This document shows positions 1-8,660 of a stretch of 42,997 nucleotides of DNA, in pieces. The position numbers and the translations under genes were made by a program. The first letter of the stretch is position 1, and each line of letters starts with the position of its first letter. Source of the DNA: Parabacteroides sp. (GTDB lineage: Bacteria > Bacteroidota > Bacteroidia > Bacteroidales > Tannerellaceae). The notes under the pieces are model-generated. The model saw nothing but the letters and a program-made list of their open reading frames with translations, did not search any database and was not told the DNA's origin. The DNA is taken from the NCBI GenBank assembly GCA_020026285.1, contig JAHHQS010000011.1:1-42997 (forward strand), given 5' to 3'.

Positions 1-54
1 TAGAGCATTTGACTACGGATCAAAAGGTTATAGGTTTGAATCCTATGCGAGTCA
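1..54 (+). tRNA. tRNA-Arg(ACG), 3' part
   Basis: The window opens inside a tRNA. The visible part runs from the end of the D-arm through the anticodon arm (loop CTACGGA, anticodon ACG), the T-arm with the usual TTTGAATCC core, and the 3' acceptor strand GCGAGTC plus discriminator A. It matches the two complete copies downstream. An A34 anticodon implies inosine modification to read CGU, CGC and CGA. The bases after the discriminator happen to read CCA; the other two copies lack this, so it is probably chance. Confidence 0.93.
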
Positions 55-86
55 CCATTCTTCTTATTGCAGATCTTTTACATATT

Positions 87-160
87 GGCTCGCTAGCTCA
101 ACTGAATAGAGCATCTGACTACGGATCAGAAGGTTATAGGTTTGAATCCTATGCGAGTCA
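87..160 (+). tRNA. tRNA-Arg(ACG), second copy
   Basis: A complete 74-nt cloverleaf. The acceptor arm GGCTCGC pairs with GCGAGTC (one G-U), followed by discriminator A and no encoded CCA. The anticodon arm is TCTGA-CTACGGA-TCAGA, giving anticodon ACG. It differs from the neighbouring copies by a compensated pair in the anticodon stem (C-G here, T-A there), which keeps the helix. It lies 32 nt after the first copy and 21 nt before the third, in what looks like one tandem transcript. Confidence 0.96.
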
Positions 161-181
161 CACAATGTAATAATATTTATT

Positions 182-255
182 GGCTCGCTAGCTCAACTGA
201 ATAGAGCATTTGACTACGGATCAAAAGGTTATAGGTTTGAATCCTATGCGAGTCA
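182..255 (+). tRNA. tRNA-Arg(ACG), third copy
   Basis: A complete 74-nt cloverleaf with the same acceptor, D- and T-arms as the copy at 87-160. Its anticodon arm is TTTGA-CTACGGA-TCAAA, anticodon ACG. No CCA is encoded after the discriminator A. A strong intrinsic terminator begins five bases after its end, marking it as the last tRNA of the cluster. Confidence 0.96.
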
Positions 256-259
256 CGAA

Positions 260-290
260 GACTGAAAGTTTTACTTTCGGTCTTTTTTTT
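260..290 (+). terminator. intrinsic terminator of the tRNA-Arg cluster
   Basis: GACTGAAAG (260-268) pairs with CTTTCGGTC (274-282) with one G-U pair and a 5-nt loop, followed by eight T residues (283-290). Confidence 0.88.
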
Positions 291-380
291 GTTTTATACT
301 CTTCTTTGTCTGCTAATATGTACTTCGTTTCAGACCATAAGGCAGTTCTTTTTCTTGTTTTTATTATTTAAATATGTCAA

Positions 381-412
381 AATGGCATATTTATTGAATG
401 GCATTACATTTG
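381..412 (+). promoter_or_regulatory. probable clpB promoter region with a direct repeat
   Basis: TACATTTG at 405-412 fits the Bacteroidetes -7 consensus TAnnTTTG and would start transcription about 50 nt before the clpB ATG. No good -33 TTTG lies at the usual distance. Instead the octamer AATGGCAT occurs at 381-388 and again at 397-404, a 16-bp direct repeat ending against the -7 box. It could be an activator or repressor site, but chance is possible. Confidence 0.4.
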
Positions 413-467
413 TTTCTGTATGTATGATGTTTAATTAGAAATAGAAAATAGAAAGGATTATAAATAT

Positions 468-3056
468 ATGAACTTTAACAACTTTACAATTAAATCACAG
501 GAGGCTGTGCAATCTGCTGTACAACTGGCTACGCAGAACGGACAGCAGTCTATTGAAGCGGTTCATTTATTAAAAGCTGTCATTATGACGGGAGAAAGTA
601 TAACTAACTTTCTTTTTCAAAAGCTAGGTGTGAATCCGCAAAATGTAATGCGGACTTTGGATGCCGAGATTGCTTCGTTACCCAAAGTCTCGGGTGGTGA
701 ACCTTATTTATCTGGCGAAGCCAACTCTGTTTTGCAGAAGGCGGTAGATTATTCTTCCAAGTTGGGAGATCAGTATGTCTCTCTGGAACCAATAATTCTG
801 GCTTTGTTTACAGAGAAAAGTAATGCTTCTCAGATATTAAAGGATGCTGGAGTTACTGAAAAGGAATTACGTAAGGCTATAGAAGAACTTCGTAAGGGAA
901 ATAAGGTGACCAGCCAGTCGGCTGAAGATACATATGAAGCTTTAAGCAAATATGCTCTTAATTTGAATGAAATGGCTCGAAGCGGAAAACTGGATCCGGT
1001 AATTGGCCGTGACGAAGAAATTCGAAGAGTCTTACAGATCCTGAGCCGTAGAACAAAAAATAATCCGATATTGATAGGTGAACCGGGTGTCGGTAAAACA
1101 GCTATAGCTGAAGGATTGGCCCATCGTATCATACGCGGAGATGTTCCGGAGAACTTGAAGTCAAAACAAATCTATTCATTGGATATGGGAGCTTTGGTTG
1201 CCGGAGCCAAGTATAAAGGTGAGTTTGAAGAAAGATTGAAAGCTGTTGTCAACGAAGTGACAAAGGCTGAAGGTGAAATTATCTTGTTTATTGATGAAAT
1301 TCATACTTTGGTAGGAGCAGGTAAAGGTGAAGGAGCAATGGATGCTGCAAATATATTGAAACCTGCTTTGGCAAGAGGTGAATTGAGATCAATTGGTGCA
1401 ACTACTTTGGATGAGTATCAGAAGTATTTTGAAAAAGACAAGGCATTGGAACGTCGTTTCCAGATAGTAATGGTCGATGAACCGAATGAGTTGGATGCTA
1501 TTTCTATTTTGCGTGGTCTGAAAGAAAAATACGAGAATCATCATAAGGTCAGAATCAAAGATGACGCAATCATTGCTGCTGTTCAGTTGTCAACTCGTTA
1601 CATATCCGATCGTTTTTTACCTGATAAGGCTATCGATTTAATGGATGAGGCTGCCGCTCGTTTGCGTATGCAGATGAATTCTGTACCAGAAGCCTTGGAT
1701 GAAGTTTCGCGTCGTATCAAACAACTGGAGATAGAGCGTGAGGCTATAAAGAGAGAGGATGATAAACAGAAACTCGAATATTTAAATAAGGAGATTGCCG
1801 AGCTGAAAGACGAAGAGAAAAAACAGAAAGCTCAATGGGAGAGTGAAAAGTCTTTGATCAATCAGATTCAGCAGGATAAGATTGATATCGAAAATCTGAA
1901 ATTTGAAGCAGACAAGGCGGAAAGAGAAGGTGATTATGGTAAAGTCGCTGAAATTCGCTATGGTAAAATCAAAGAAAGAGAAACAGATATCAAGAATGTT
2001 CAAGACAAATTACATAACATGCAGGGAGCTGCAGCTATGATTAAGGAGGAAGTTGACAGTGATGATATAGCTGAGGTCGTTTCTCGTTGGACAGGTATTC
2101 CGATCACCAAGATGTTGCAGAGTGAAAAGGATAAATTGTTACATCTTGAAGATGAACTGCATAAACGTGTCGTTGGTCAGGATGAGGCAATATCGGCTAT
2201 AGCCGATGCCGTCAGAAGAAGTCGTGCAGGCTTGCAGGATCCTAAACGTCCAATCGGTTCCTTTATATTTCTTGGAACGACGGGTGTTGGTAAGACGGAG
2301 CTGGCAAAAGCTTTGGCCGATTATTTGTTTGATGACGAGAATATGATGACTCGTATCGACATGAGTGAATATCAAGAGAAGTTCAGTGCGACTCGTTTGA
2401 TTGGAGCACCTCCGGGATATGTTGGATATGACGAAGGTGGTCAACTGACAGAAGCTATCAGACGTAAACCTTATTCTGTTGTTCTATTTGATGAAATAGA
2501 AAAGGCTCATCCGGATGTCTTCAATATCTTATTACAGGTTTTGGATGATGGACGATTGACTGATAATAAAGGTAGAATGGTCAATTTTAAGAATACCATT
2601 ATTATCATGACAAGTAATATGGGATCTTCATTAATCAGGGAAAACTTTGAGAATATGAATGATTCAAATAAATCGGAAGTCGTCGCTTCTACAAAGAATC
2701 AGGTTCTGGAATTGTTGAAACGAAACATTCGTCCGGAATTCTTGAATCGTATCGATGAAATAATTATGTTTACTCCATTAAGCGAGTCTGAAATAAAAGA
2801 GATTGTTGGTTTGCAGTTGAATATAGTTAAATCGATGGTTGCCAAGAATGGAATAGACTTACAGTTTACCGATTCTGCTTTAAACTTTATTAGTCATGAA
2901 GGATATGATCCGCAATTTGGTGCGCGTCCGGTTAAACGAGTTATTCAGCATTATGTATTGAATGAATTGTCTAAAGCTATTTTAGGTGGTACTATTGATC
3001 GGACAAAACCTATTGTGATAGATTATAATATGAATAATTTGGTGTTTAAAAACTAA
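468..3056 (+). CDS. clpB: ATP-dependent disaggregase ClpB
   Basis: Hsp100 chaperone that, with DnaK/DnaJ/GrpE, pulls polypeptides out of cytoplasmic aggregates by threading them through a hexamer. At 862 residues it has the normal ClpB length. The Clp N-terminal repeat domain covers roughly 1-145. The first AAA+ module has Walker A GEPGVGKT at 204-211 and Walker B LFIDEIH. A charged coiled-coil middle domain, about 410-530, separates ClpB from ClpA and ClpC. The second AAA+ module has Walker A GTTGVGKT at 603-610, and the C-terminal D2-small domain contains GARPVKR. ATG is the only reasonable start, with the N-terminal domain complete. It is monocistronic, with its own promoter-like site and terminator. 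ClpB genes are usually heat-induced; I see no CIRCE-type inverted repeat here. Confidence 0.97.
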   Translation: MNFNNFTIKSQEAVQSAVQLATQNGQQSIEAVHLLKAVIMTGESITNFLFQKLGVNPQNVMRTLDAEIASLPKVSGGEPYLSGEANSVLQKAVDYSSKLGDQYVSLEPIILALFTEKSNASQILKDAGVTEKELRKAIEELRKGNKVTSQSAEDTYEALSKYALNLNEMARSGKLDPVIGRDEEIRRVLQILSRRTKNNPILIGEPGVGKTAIAEGLAHRIIRGDVPENLKSKQIYSLDMGALVAGAKYKGEFEERLKAVVNEVTKAEGEIILFIDEIHTLVGAGKGEGAMDAANILKPALARGELRSIGATTLDEYQKYFEKDKALERRFQIVMVDEPNELDAISILRGLKEKYENHHKVRIKDDAIIAAVQLSTRYISDRFLPDKAIDLMDEAAARLRMQMNSVPEALDEVSRRIKQLEIEREAIKREDDKQKLEYLNKEIAELKDEEKKQKAQWESEKSLINQIQQDKIDIENLKFEADKAEREGDYGKVAEIRYGKIKERETDIKNVQDKLHNMQGAAAMIKEEVDSDDIAEVVSRWTGIPITKMLQSEKDKLLHLEDELHKRVVGQDEAISAIADAVRRSRAGLQDPKRPIGSFIFLGTTGVGKTELAKALADYLFDDENMMTRIDMSEYQEKFSATRLIGAPPGYVGYDEGGQLTEAIRRKPYSVVLFDEIEKAHPDVFNILLQVLDDGRLTDNKGRMVNFKNTIIIMTSNMGSSLIRENFENMNDSNKSEVVASTKNQVLELLKRNIRPEFLNRIDEIIMFTPLSESEIKEIVGLQLNIVKSMVAKNGIDLQFTDSALNFISHEGYDPQFGARPVKRVIQHYVLNELSKAILGGTIDRTKPIVIDYNMNNLVFKN

Positions 3057-3086
3057 AAGAGCTTCATATTGTTCTAGGGATAATAA

Positions 3087-3122
3087 ATACGGAATTCAGA
3101 AATTGAGTTCCGTATTTTTTTT
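3087..3122 (+). terminator. clpB terminator
   Basis: ATACGGAA (3087-3094) pairs perfectly with TTCCGTAT (3108-3115), and a run of T residues follows to about 3122. It lies 30 nt after the clpB stop codon. Confidence 0.8.
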
Positions 3123-3590
3123 GTTTGAAATATTAGATTGACTGTTTTTTTATTTAAAGTTGAGATGTAAATTTATGTCTGTCAGGTGTGGTGAAATATC
3201 TCCCAGCTTTTGAAAAATCCGTAGGAGATTTTTACAAATAAGTCTGATGATTCTATCAAAATGTGGGACATTTATCATAGGAATAGAAAAACTTAATTTT
3301 TTAAGGTTTATAACTTTTGATTGATCCTTGATTATCAGAGATATTTGTAGTCCTCTTCCCCTTTTTATCTTTTTTGCCTGCTATCAGAAAACATCGTTGT
3401 AACGGACAACATTTGGAAGGAAGAATAATTCTTGTCAAGTCATTAAATTGATTCATTTAAGCGTTTGAATATTTTTTTTGATTTTTTAAACAGAAAAAAT
3501 AAAGATTTAGACTTCTTGTTGTTTTATATCTTCTAATGTTATTAGATTGAAATTTCATTTGTATAATAGCCGCTAATAAAAAATAAATAC
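3123..3590. other. AT-rich gene-free stretch
   Basis: No convincing reading frame is visible on either strand. A weak hairpin is present: ATCTCC at 3198-3203 pairs with GGAGAT at 3224-3229, with further A/T pairs outside and T residues after it. It resembles a poor terminator with no gene in front of it, so a small RNA cannot be excluded. Nothing else supportable was found. Confidence 0.4.
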
Positions 3591-3598
3591 TATATTTG
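3591..3598 (+). promoter_or_regulatory. -7 box for the acidic protein/OmpA lipoprotein pair
   Basis: TATATTTG matches TAnnTTTG and ends 29 nt before the ATG at 3628. No convincing TTTG is found at the expected -33 spacing. Confidence 0.4.
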
Positions 3599-3627
3599 TT
3601 GAATATTAATTATAAACCAGGTGGATT

Positions 3628-3954
3628 ATGAGTGATAACAAGGATTTTATTTATGATGAAGATGATTCTGTAAAATATATACAGAATTATTTGCCTCAGG
3701 AACTAAAAGGAAAATTCAGCAATGATGATATCAATTATATTGTTGATTTGATTTATGAGTTTTATGAAAGCAAAGGTTGTATGGATGAAAATCTGTCTGA
3801 TGATGCTGAAGTTGAAATTGATGAAGATGAATTAACAGCATTTGTTGTCAAAAATGCACAGAAAGATGGTGTAGGCAAATTTACAGCAGAAGAAATTGGA
3901 TTTATTGTTCAAGGAGAGATGGCTTATTGCGAATCTCTAGATATGTTTGATTAA
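3628..3954 (+). CDS. acidic 108-residue protein of unknown function
   Basis: I do not recognise a named family. The protein is small, soluble and very acidic, rich in Asp and Glu (for example DEDDS near the N-terminus and EVEIDEDE in the middle). It has no signal peptide, membrane segment or metal-binding motif. Predicted helices around 'SNDDINYIVDLIYEFYESKG' and 'FTAEEIGFIVQGEMAY' give two similar helical halves, each beginning with K-F-(S/T)-x-(D/E)-(D/E/I) and containing an (I/F)IV core, so an internal duplication is possible. It lies 18 bp upstream of an OmpA-like lipoprotein gene and probably shares its transcript. Normal codon use and a promoter-like site support a real gene; the function is unknown. 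Confidence 0.85.
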   Translation: MSDNKDFIYDEDDSVKYIQNYLPQELKGKFSNDDINYIVDLIYEFYESKGCMDENLSDDAEVEIDEDELTAFVVKNAQKDGVGKFTAEEIGFIVQGEMAYCESLDMFD

Positions 3955-3972
3955 AATATAAAGATAAAGGTT

Positions 3973-4656
3973 ATGAAGAATTTTAAAGTGTTATCTGTAT
4001 TGCTTTTGTCTTTTGCCCTGATATTTTCAAGTTGTGGTACTTGGAATAACACCCAGAAAGGTGCTGCTATCGGTGTTGGTGGTGGTGCTGCTGTAGGTGC
4101 AGGTGTAGGAGCTTTGGCTGGTAATACAGTTTTAGGAAGTGTTATAGGTGCAGCTGTGGGTGGTACTGCAGGAGCATTGATTGGTAAAAAAATGGATAAA
4201 CAGAAGAAAGAATTGGAAGCTACTCTTCCTGAAGAAACTACCGTTGAATCAATAAACGATGGTGAAGCACTGAAGGTTACTTTCGATTCCGGTATCTTGT
4301 TCGCTACCAATTCCAGTACGATAGGCGACGCTTCAAAAAGCGCTTTACGTAATTTGGCAGTTAGTTTGAATCAGAATCCTGGTACTGATATTAAAATTAT
4401 CGGTCATACTGATAATACAGGAAAAGTTGATTATAATCAGGTCCTTTCTGAAAAAAGAGCTAAAAGTGTATTCGACTATTTGATGGTTGATCAAGGTGTG
4501 AGCAGCAGCCGTATGACTTATGAAGGAAAAGGTATTCATCAGCCGGTAGCTGATAACTCAACTCCAGAAGGCCGTTCTTTGAACCGTCGAGTTGAAATTA
4601 TAATCCTTCCTAGCAAACAAATGATACAGGATGCTCAAAACGGTACATTGCAATAA
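3973..4656 (+). CDS. OmpA-family lipoprotein with glycine zipper
   Basis: Predicted peptidoglycan-binding outer-membrane lipoprotein, 227 residues. The N-terminus is a lipoprotein signal with lipobox FSSC, so Cys21 would be lipidated. Residues about 29-72 form a glycine-zipper domain (repeated GxxxG/GAAVGAGVGALAG-type runs ending in GKKMDKQ). The C-terminal half, about 105-215, is an OmpA_C domain with F-x-S-G-I-L-F, the IIGHTDNTG motif and the NRRVEI motif that binds diaminopimelate in peptidoglycan. This matches the YiaD-like architecture. It follows the acidic protein gene by 18 bp and is followed by a strong terminator. A role in tethering envelope to cell wall is inferred from the domains. 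Confidence 0.92.
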   Translation: MKNFKVLSVLLLSFALIFSSCGTWNNTQKGAAIGVGGGAAVGAGVGALAGNTVLGSVIGAAVGGTAGALIGKKMDKQKKELEATLPEETTVESINDGEALKVTFDSGILFATNSSTIGDASKSALRNLAVSLNQNPGTDIKIIGHTDNTGKVDYNQVLSEKRAKSVFDYLMVDQGVSSSRMTYEGKGIHQPVADNSTPEGRSLNRRVEIIILPSKQMIQDAQNGTLQ

Positions 4657-4694
4657 GAAAGAATCTAAATATTAGAAGTTTCCGAGATAAATAG

Positions 4695-4725
4695 AAAGCG
4701 GAGTCAGTAAACTCCGCTTTTTTTT
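4695..4725 (+). terminator. terminator after the OmpA-like gene
   Basis: AAAGCGGAGT (4695-4704) pairs perfectly with ACTCCGCTTT (4711-4720) across a 6-nt loop, and the T-run continues to 4725. Confidence 0.9.
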
Positions 4726-4831
4726 ATGTGAATATCAAAACTTTCTTTATGTTATAAAACATGCATCTTGTTTGTGTTTAATTAAAATAAGAGATATAAT
4801 TTTACACTCAGTTTATAAACTTTTAGTACAC

Positions 4832-5908
4832 ATGGAGAACAAAAAAACAAAGTCTGGCTTGTTTTTCAATAACTTCTGTAAACAAGTCGATGGTAAAAAT
4901 ACTTCAATTTGTGTGATTACAAATAAACAAGGCGCTGAAGCTGTAATCACTAATTATGGCGCAAAAATCGTATCTTTATTAGTTCCTGCTAAAAATGGTG
5001 AATGGAAAGATGTTGTGTTAGGTCATGCATCTATTGATGATTATCTTTCATCTGGAGAACCTACATTTGGAGCAACTTGTGGCCGATATGCAAATAGAAT
5101 AGCAAAAGGTCGTTTTGAATTGGATGATCATGTATATGATCAGTTAGCAATTAATAACGGACCAAACAGTTTGCATGGCGGATTAAAAGGATTCCATTTT
5201 AGAGTATGGGATATGGAACAGGTTAATGAACAAACAGTTCGTTTGACTTATGTTGCAGCAGATGGTGAAGAAGGATATCCGGGAGAATTGACTGCTACTA
5301 TTACATATCATTTAGCGGATGATAATGAAATTGTTATTTCTTATGAGGCAAAAACGACCAAACCAACGGTTGTTAATTTAACAAATCATTCTTATTTTAA
5401 TCTATCTGGAGAAGGCGATCGTTATATTGGTGATCATGTTCTGACTATCCTGGCAGATGCTTATCTGCCTACAGATGAAACCGCGATACCTTATGGACCA
5501 AAAGAAAATGTTTCAGGTACTCCAATGGATTTCACTACACCTCATGAAATAGGTGAACGTATTAATGATGATTTTCAGCAATTGATTTTTGGCAAAGGTT
5601 ATGATCATTGTTATGTATTGAATAAAGAAGTAAATGAGATGGCATTAGCTTCACGTTGTTATTCTCCTAAAACAGGAATTGTGATGGAAACATATACAAC
5701 TGAGCCGGGCATCCAGTTATATACCGCAAATTGGTTGAATGAATCTATAATAGGAAAGAATGGACATCCTTATCCTGAAAGATGCTCGTTCTGCTTAGAA
5801 ACACAACATTTCCCGGATAGCCCTAATAAGGCGGATTATCCATCAACTGTTTTACGTCCGGGTGAAACATTCCAAAGCCAGACAGTATATAAATTTACAG
5901 TAGAATAA
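4832..5908 (+). CDS. galM: aldose 1-epimerase (mutarotase)
   Basis: Interconverts alpha and beta anomers of hexoses such as galactose, supplying the alpha form used by galactokinase. The 358-residue protein has the family signatures GRYANRIAKG near residue 84, LTNHSYFNLSG with the probable catalytic acid His186, GYDHCYV near 257, and CLETQHFPDSPN with the probable catalytic base Glu323. The start is the ATG at 4832; a frame upstream could begin at a TTG (4772) but would add 20 untypical residues. No signal peptide is seen, so it is cytoplasmic, unlike some periplasmic Bacteroides mutarotases. It leads a galM-transporter-galK cluster, with the transporter 39 bp downstream. Upstream DNA has a TTTG (4771-4774) and a near-match TAATTTTA (4797-4804), a weak promoter candidate. 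Confidence 0.95.
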   Translation: MENKKTKSGLFFNNFCKQVDGKNTSICVITNKQGAEAVITNYGAKIVSLLVPAKNGEWKDVVLGHASIDDYLSSGEPTFGATCGRYANRIAKGRFELDDHVYDQLAINNGPNSLHGGLKGFHFRVWDMEQVNEQTVRLTYVAADGEEGYPGELTATITYHLADDNEIVISYEAKTTKPTVVNLTNHSYFNLSGEGDRYIGDHVLTILADAYLPTDETAIPYGPKENVSGTPMDFTTPHEIGERINDDFQQLIFGKGYDHCYVLNKEVNEMALASRCYSPKTGIVMETYTTEPGIQLYTANWLNESIIGKNGHPYPERCSFCLETQHFPDSPNKADYPSTVLRPGETFQSQTVYKFTVE

Positions 5909-5947
5909 ATCAATAAATATTAATAATTAAAAAGACTTAAAAAAGAA

Positions 5948-7228
5948 ATGAATTCAACTAGTCAAAAAAATTACACATTGCCTATCATTATGATGGTGGC
6001 TTTGTTTTTTATGATCTCGTTTGTGACAGGTTTGCAAAACCCATTTGGCGTTATTGTTAAGAATCAATTCCAGGCAACAAACTTAATGTCACAGTTAGGT
6101 AATGCTGCAAACTTTATTGCTTATGCATTTATGGGTGTGCCAGCAGGTATGTTGTTGCAGAAAATTGGTTACAAAAAAACAGCTTTGTCTGCAATTGTTG
6201 TTGGTTTTGTAGGTGTATTTATCTCTTACTTGTCAGGTTTGGCAGGAAGCTATGCTGTTTATTTGACAGGTGCATTTGTATCAGGTTTCTCTATGTGTAT
6301 GTTAAATACAGTAGTTAACCCGATGTTGAACACTCTTGGTGGTGGTGGAAACAAAGGTAATCAGTTGATTCAGGTAGCAGGTTCTGTTAACTCAATTGGT
6401 GCAACAATTGTTCCGGTATTTGTTGGTTATTTGATGGGAGATGCAGCTCGTGCAACAATTAGTGATGCTGCTCCTGCTTTGTTCTTGGCAATGGGTATCT
6501 TTGCTTTGGCATTCATCGTTCTTATCAGTATGAATATTCCTGAACCAAGTTTGGAACGTCAGCAGAAAACAGTTTCAACAGAACCAGATAAATATAGCGC
6601 ATTTTCTTTCCGTCACTTTGTTTTAGGAACAGTAGCTATTTTTGTTTACGTAGGTGTTGAAGTTGGTATTCCAAACTTTATGAACTTGTTTGCTACTAGC
6701 TCAGAATTAGGTATTGATACAACAACAGCAGGTAGCTTGGTTGGTACATATTGGTTCTTGATGATGATTGGCCGTTTGTTCGGTGCTTCATTTGGTGCTA
6801 AGATTTCAAGTAAAGTTATGTTGTCAACAGCTTCATTAATTGGTTTGATCTTTATTGCAATTGCAATATTCGCTCCTGTTTCAGCAAAAGTAAGTATGCC
6901 AGTGTTCTTGTCTAGCTTATCATTCGGTATGGTAGAAGTTCCTGTAAGCATTATGTTTATGGCTATTTGCGGTTTGTGTACATCAATCATGTGGGGTGGT
7001 ATCTTTAACTTGGCTGTTGAAGGCTTAGGTAAATATACAGAAGCTGCTTCTGGATTCTTCATGGTTATGGTTTGTGGTGGTGGTATTTTACCATTGCTTC
7101 AGGGTGTTGTTGCCGACTTCGCAGGATTCCAGTATAGCTATTTCGTTATCTTTATCGGTTTGGCTTACTTGTTATTCTACGCTTTGATTGGTAGCAAGAA
7201 TGTTAATAAGGATATTCCTGTAGAATAA
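5948..7228 (+). CDS. glucose/galactose:H+ symporter, GluP/FucP-type MFS
   Basis: Inner-membrane sugar importer of the FHS family of the major facilitator superfamily (FucP/GluP/NagP group). It has 426 residues and about twelve hydrophobic segments. The N-terminal half contains the FHS-typical FFMISFVTGLQNPF and GVPAGMLLQKIGYKKT, the latter resembling the loop 2-3 motif, and a Gly-rich NTLGGGGNKGNQL loop. A central hydrophilic loop at about 195-220 divides the two six-helix bundles. Its position between galM and galK makes galactose and/or glucose the likely substrate; fucose is less likely because no fuc genes are nearby. Codon use is strongly biased to a few A/T-ending codons, suggesting high expression. 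Substrate is inferred from context. Confidence 0.9.
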   Translation: MNSTSQKNYTLPIIMMVALFFMISFVTGLQNPFGVIVKNQFQATNLMSQLGNAANFIAYAFMGVPAGMLLQKIGYKKTALSAIVVGFVGVFISYLSGLAGSYAVYLTGAFVSGFSMCMLNTVVNPMLNTLGGGGNKGNQLIQVAGSVNSIGATIVPVFVGYLMGDAARATISDAAPALFLAMGIFALAFIVLISMNIPEPSLERQQKTVSTEPDKYSAFSFRHFVLGTVAIFVYVGVEVGIPNFMNLFATSSELGIDTTTAGSLVGTYWFLMMIGRLFGASFGAKISSKVMLSTASLIGLIFIAIAIFAPVSAKVSMPVFLSSLSFGMVEVPVSIMFMAICGLCTSIMWGGIFNLAVEGLGKYTEAASGFFMVMVCGGGILPLLQGVVADFAGFQYSYFVIFIGLAYLLFYALIGSKNVNKDIPVE

Positions 7229-7256
7229 TTAAAAACATAAAATATAAAAATTAAAT

Positions 7257-7285
7257 AGCTAAGTAGGAGGTATTCCTGCTTAGCT
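7257..7285 (+). promoter_or_regulatory. intercistronic hairpin ahead of galK
   Basis: AGCTAAGTAGGA (7257-7268) pairs along all 12 bases with TCCTGCTTAGCT (7274-7285), one pair being G-U, across a 5-nt loop. The following bases are GTTTGTTTG, not a pure T-run, so it is a poor terminator. It ends 30 nt before the galK ATG. It may partly terminate transcription, protect the upstream message, or set the galK:transporter ratio. Confidence 0.65.
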
Positions 7286-7315
7286 GTTTGTTTGAAAATA
7301 AATAATATAATTATC

Positions 7316-8467
7316 ATGAAAGCAAAGATTAGAAATAAGTTCCAGGAGTTATTTAATACTTCAGGTACATTTTATGCATCTCCTGGTCGTATTAATTTGA
7401 TTGGTGAACACACTGATTATAATGGTGGTTTCGTATTTCCGGGTGCTATAGACAAAGGTATGATCGCTGAAATCAAACCCAACGGAACAGATAAAGTACG
7501 TGCATTTTCTATTGATTTAAATGATTATGCTGAATTTGGTTTGAATGAAGAAGATGCTCCAAAAGCAAGTTGGGCAAGATATATTTTTGGCGTTTGTCGT
7601 GAAATAATCAAACGTGGAGGTTCGGTACAGGGGTTCGATACAGCTTTTGCCGGAGATGTGCCTCTTGGTGCCGGTATGTCTTCTTCTGCAGCTTTGGAAA
7701 GTACTTATGCTTTTGCTTTGAATGAGTTATATAATTTAAACATCGAAAAATTCGAATTAGCTAAAATTGGTCAATCTACTGAACATAATTATTGTGGTGT
7801 AAACTGTGGTATTATGGACCAGTTTGCATCAGTGTTTGGTAAAAAAGGTCATTTGATGCGTTTGGATTGCCGTTCTTTTGAATACGAATATTTCCCATTC
7901 GATCCAGAAGCTGCCGGCTATAAACTAGTCCTTTTAGATTCAGTTGTTAAACATGAATTAGCTTCATCTGCATACAATAAACGTCGTCAATCTTGTGAAA
8001 ATGTTGTTGCTGCAATGAAGAAACATCATCCGGAAGTCGAATTCTTGCGTGATGCAACTTTGGAAATGCTTGCAGAAGTCAAGACTGAAGTTTCTGAAGA
8101 AGATTATATGCGTGCTGAATACATCATTGAAGAAATTCAGCGTGTATTAGATGTTTGTGAAGCTTTGGGTAAAGGTGATTACGAAACTGTTGGTGAAAAG
8201 ATGTATCAAACTCATCATGGAATGAGTAAATTGTATGAAGTTAGTTGTGAGGAATTGGATTTCTTGAATGATATCGCTAAAGAATGTGGCGTAACTGGTT
8301 CTAGAGTGATGGGAGGCGGTTTTGGCGGATGTACAATCAACTTGGTAAAAGCTGATAAATATGATGCATTTGTTGAAAAAGCATTCAGTGAATATACAAA
8401 GAAATTCGGTCACGAACCGAAGTTGTACAATGTTATTATCAGTGATGGTGCTCGTCGTTTGGAATAA
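7316..8467 (+). CDS. galK: galactokinase
   Basis: Phosphorylates alpha-D-galactose to galactose-1-phosphate with ATP, the first committed step of the Leloir pathway. The 383-residue GHMP kinase has the galactokinase signature GRINLIGEHTDYNGG at 24-38, the ATP-binding PLGAGMSSSAAL at 116-127, the probable catalytic Asp168 in NCGIMDQFAS, and the C-terminal MGGGFGGCTINLV loop. The ATG at 7316 is chosen over an in-frame TTG at 7292, because the family begins a few residues before the signature. It is the last gene of the galM-transporter-galK cluster and has a good terminator. No galT or galE is present in the window, so the rest of the pathway must be encoded elsewhere. Confidence 0.97.
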   Translation: MKAKIRNKFQELFNTSGTFYASPGRINLIGEHTDYNGGFVFPGAIDKGMIAEIKPNGTDKVRAFSIDLNDYAEFGLNEEDAPKASWARYIFGVCREIIKRGGSVQGFDTAFAGDVPLGAGMSSSAALESTYAFALNELYNLNIEKFELAKIGQSTEHNYCGVNCGIMDQFASVFGKKGHLMRLDCRSFEYEYFPFDPEAAGYKLVLLDSVVKHELASSAYNKRRQSCENVVAAMKKHHPEVEFLRDATLEMLAEVKTEVSEEDYMRAEYIIEEIQRVLDVCEALGKGDYETVGEKMYQTHHGMSKLYEVSCEELDFLNDIAKECGVTGSRVMGGGFGGCTINLVKADKYDAFVEKAFSEYTKKFGHEPKLYNVIISDGARRLE

Positions 8468-8490
8468 TTAGACAATAAAAATAATTTAAT

Positions 8491-8529
8491 GAGAGGTAAT
8501 TTGCAAGAGCGAATTATCTCTCTTTTTTT
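8491..8529 (+). terminator. galK operon terminator
   Basis: GAGAGGTAATT (8491-8501) pairs with AATTATCTCTC (8512-8522) with one G-U pair, followed by seven T residues (8523-8529). Confidence 0.88.
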
Positions 8530-8603
8530 ATGAAACTTTGTCCATTTTTAAGGACTAATATAAAATTTTTATTAGTAGAAATACTTACTAAACAAGCGAA
8601 GTA

Positions 8604-8635
8604 ATTGCAAGGCTTATTATTTATGCCTAAATTTG
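8604..8635 (+). promoter_or_regulatory. tkt-rpiB promoter
   Basis: The -7 box TAAATTTG (8628-8635) lies 20 bp after ATTG (8604-8607). The predicted transcript start is about 20 nt before the tkt ATG. Confidence 0.5.
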
Positions 8636-8660
8636 TAGCGGAATTAACGTATAGCGAATT

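Noticed and set aside
55..57. Encoded CCA tail on the first tRNA-Arg
   Set aside because: The other two copies lack it and continue with unrelated bases, so the match is probably chance.
3198..3233. Small RNA gene in the clpB downstream gap
   Set aside because: Only one weak 6-bp stem with a 20-nt loop is present, and no matching promoter could be identified.
3973..4310. Antisense frame opposite the OmpA-like gene
   Set aside because: It mirrors the Gly/Ala-rich coding sequence and has low-complexity Ala/Pro/Thr composition; the plus-strand gene has a lipobox and conserved domains.
4775..4790. A 16-base match between the galM leader and the SusD leader (31694-31709)
   Set aside because: It is almost pure A/T, and in an AT-rich 43-kb window such a match is expected by chance. 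Its position relative to the two start codons also differs.
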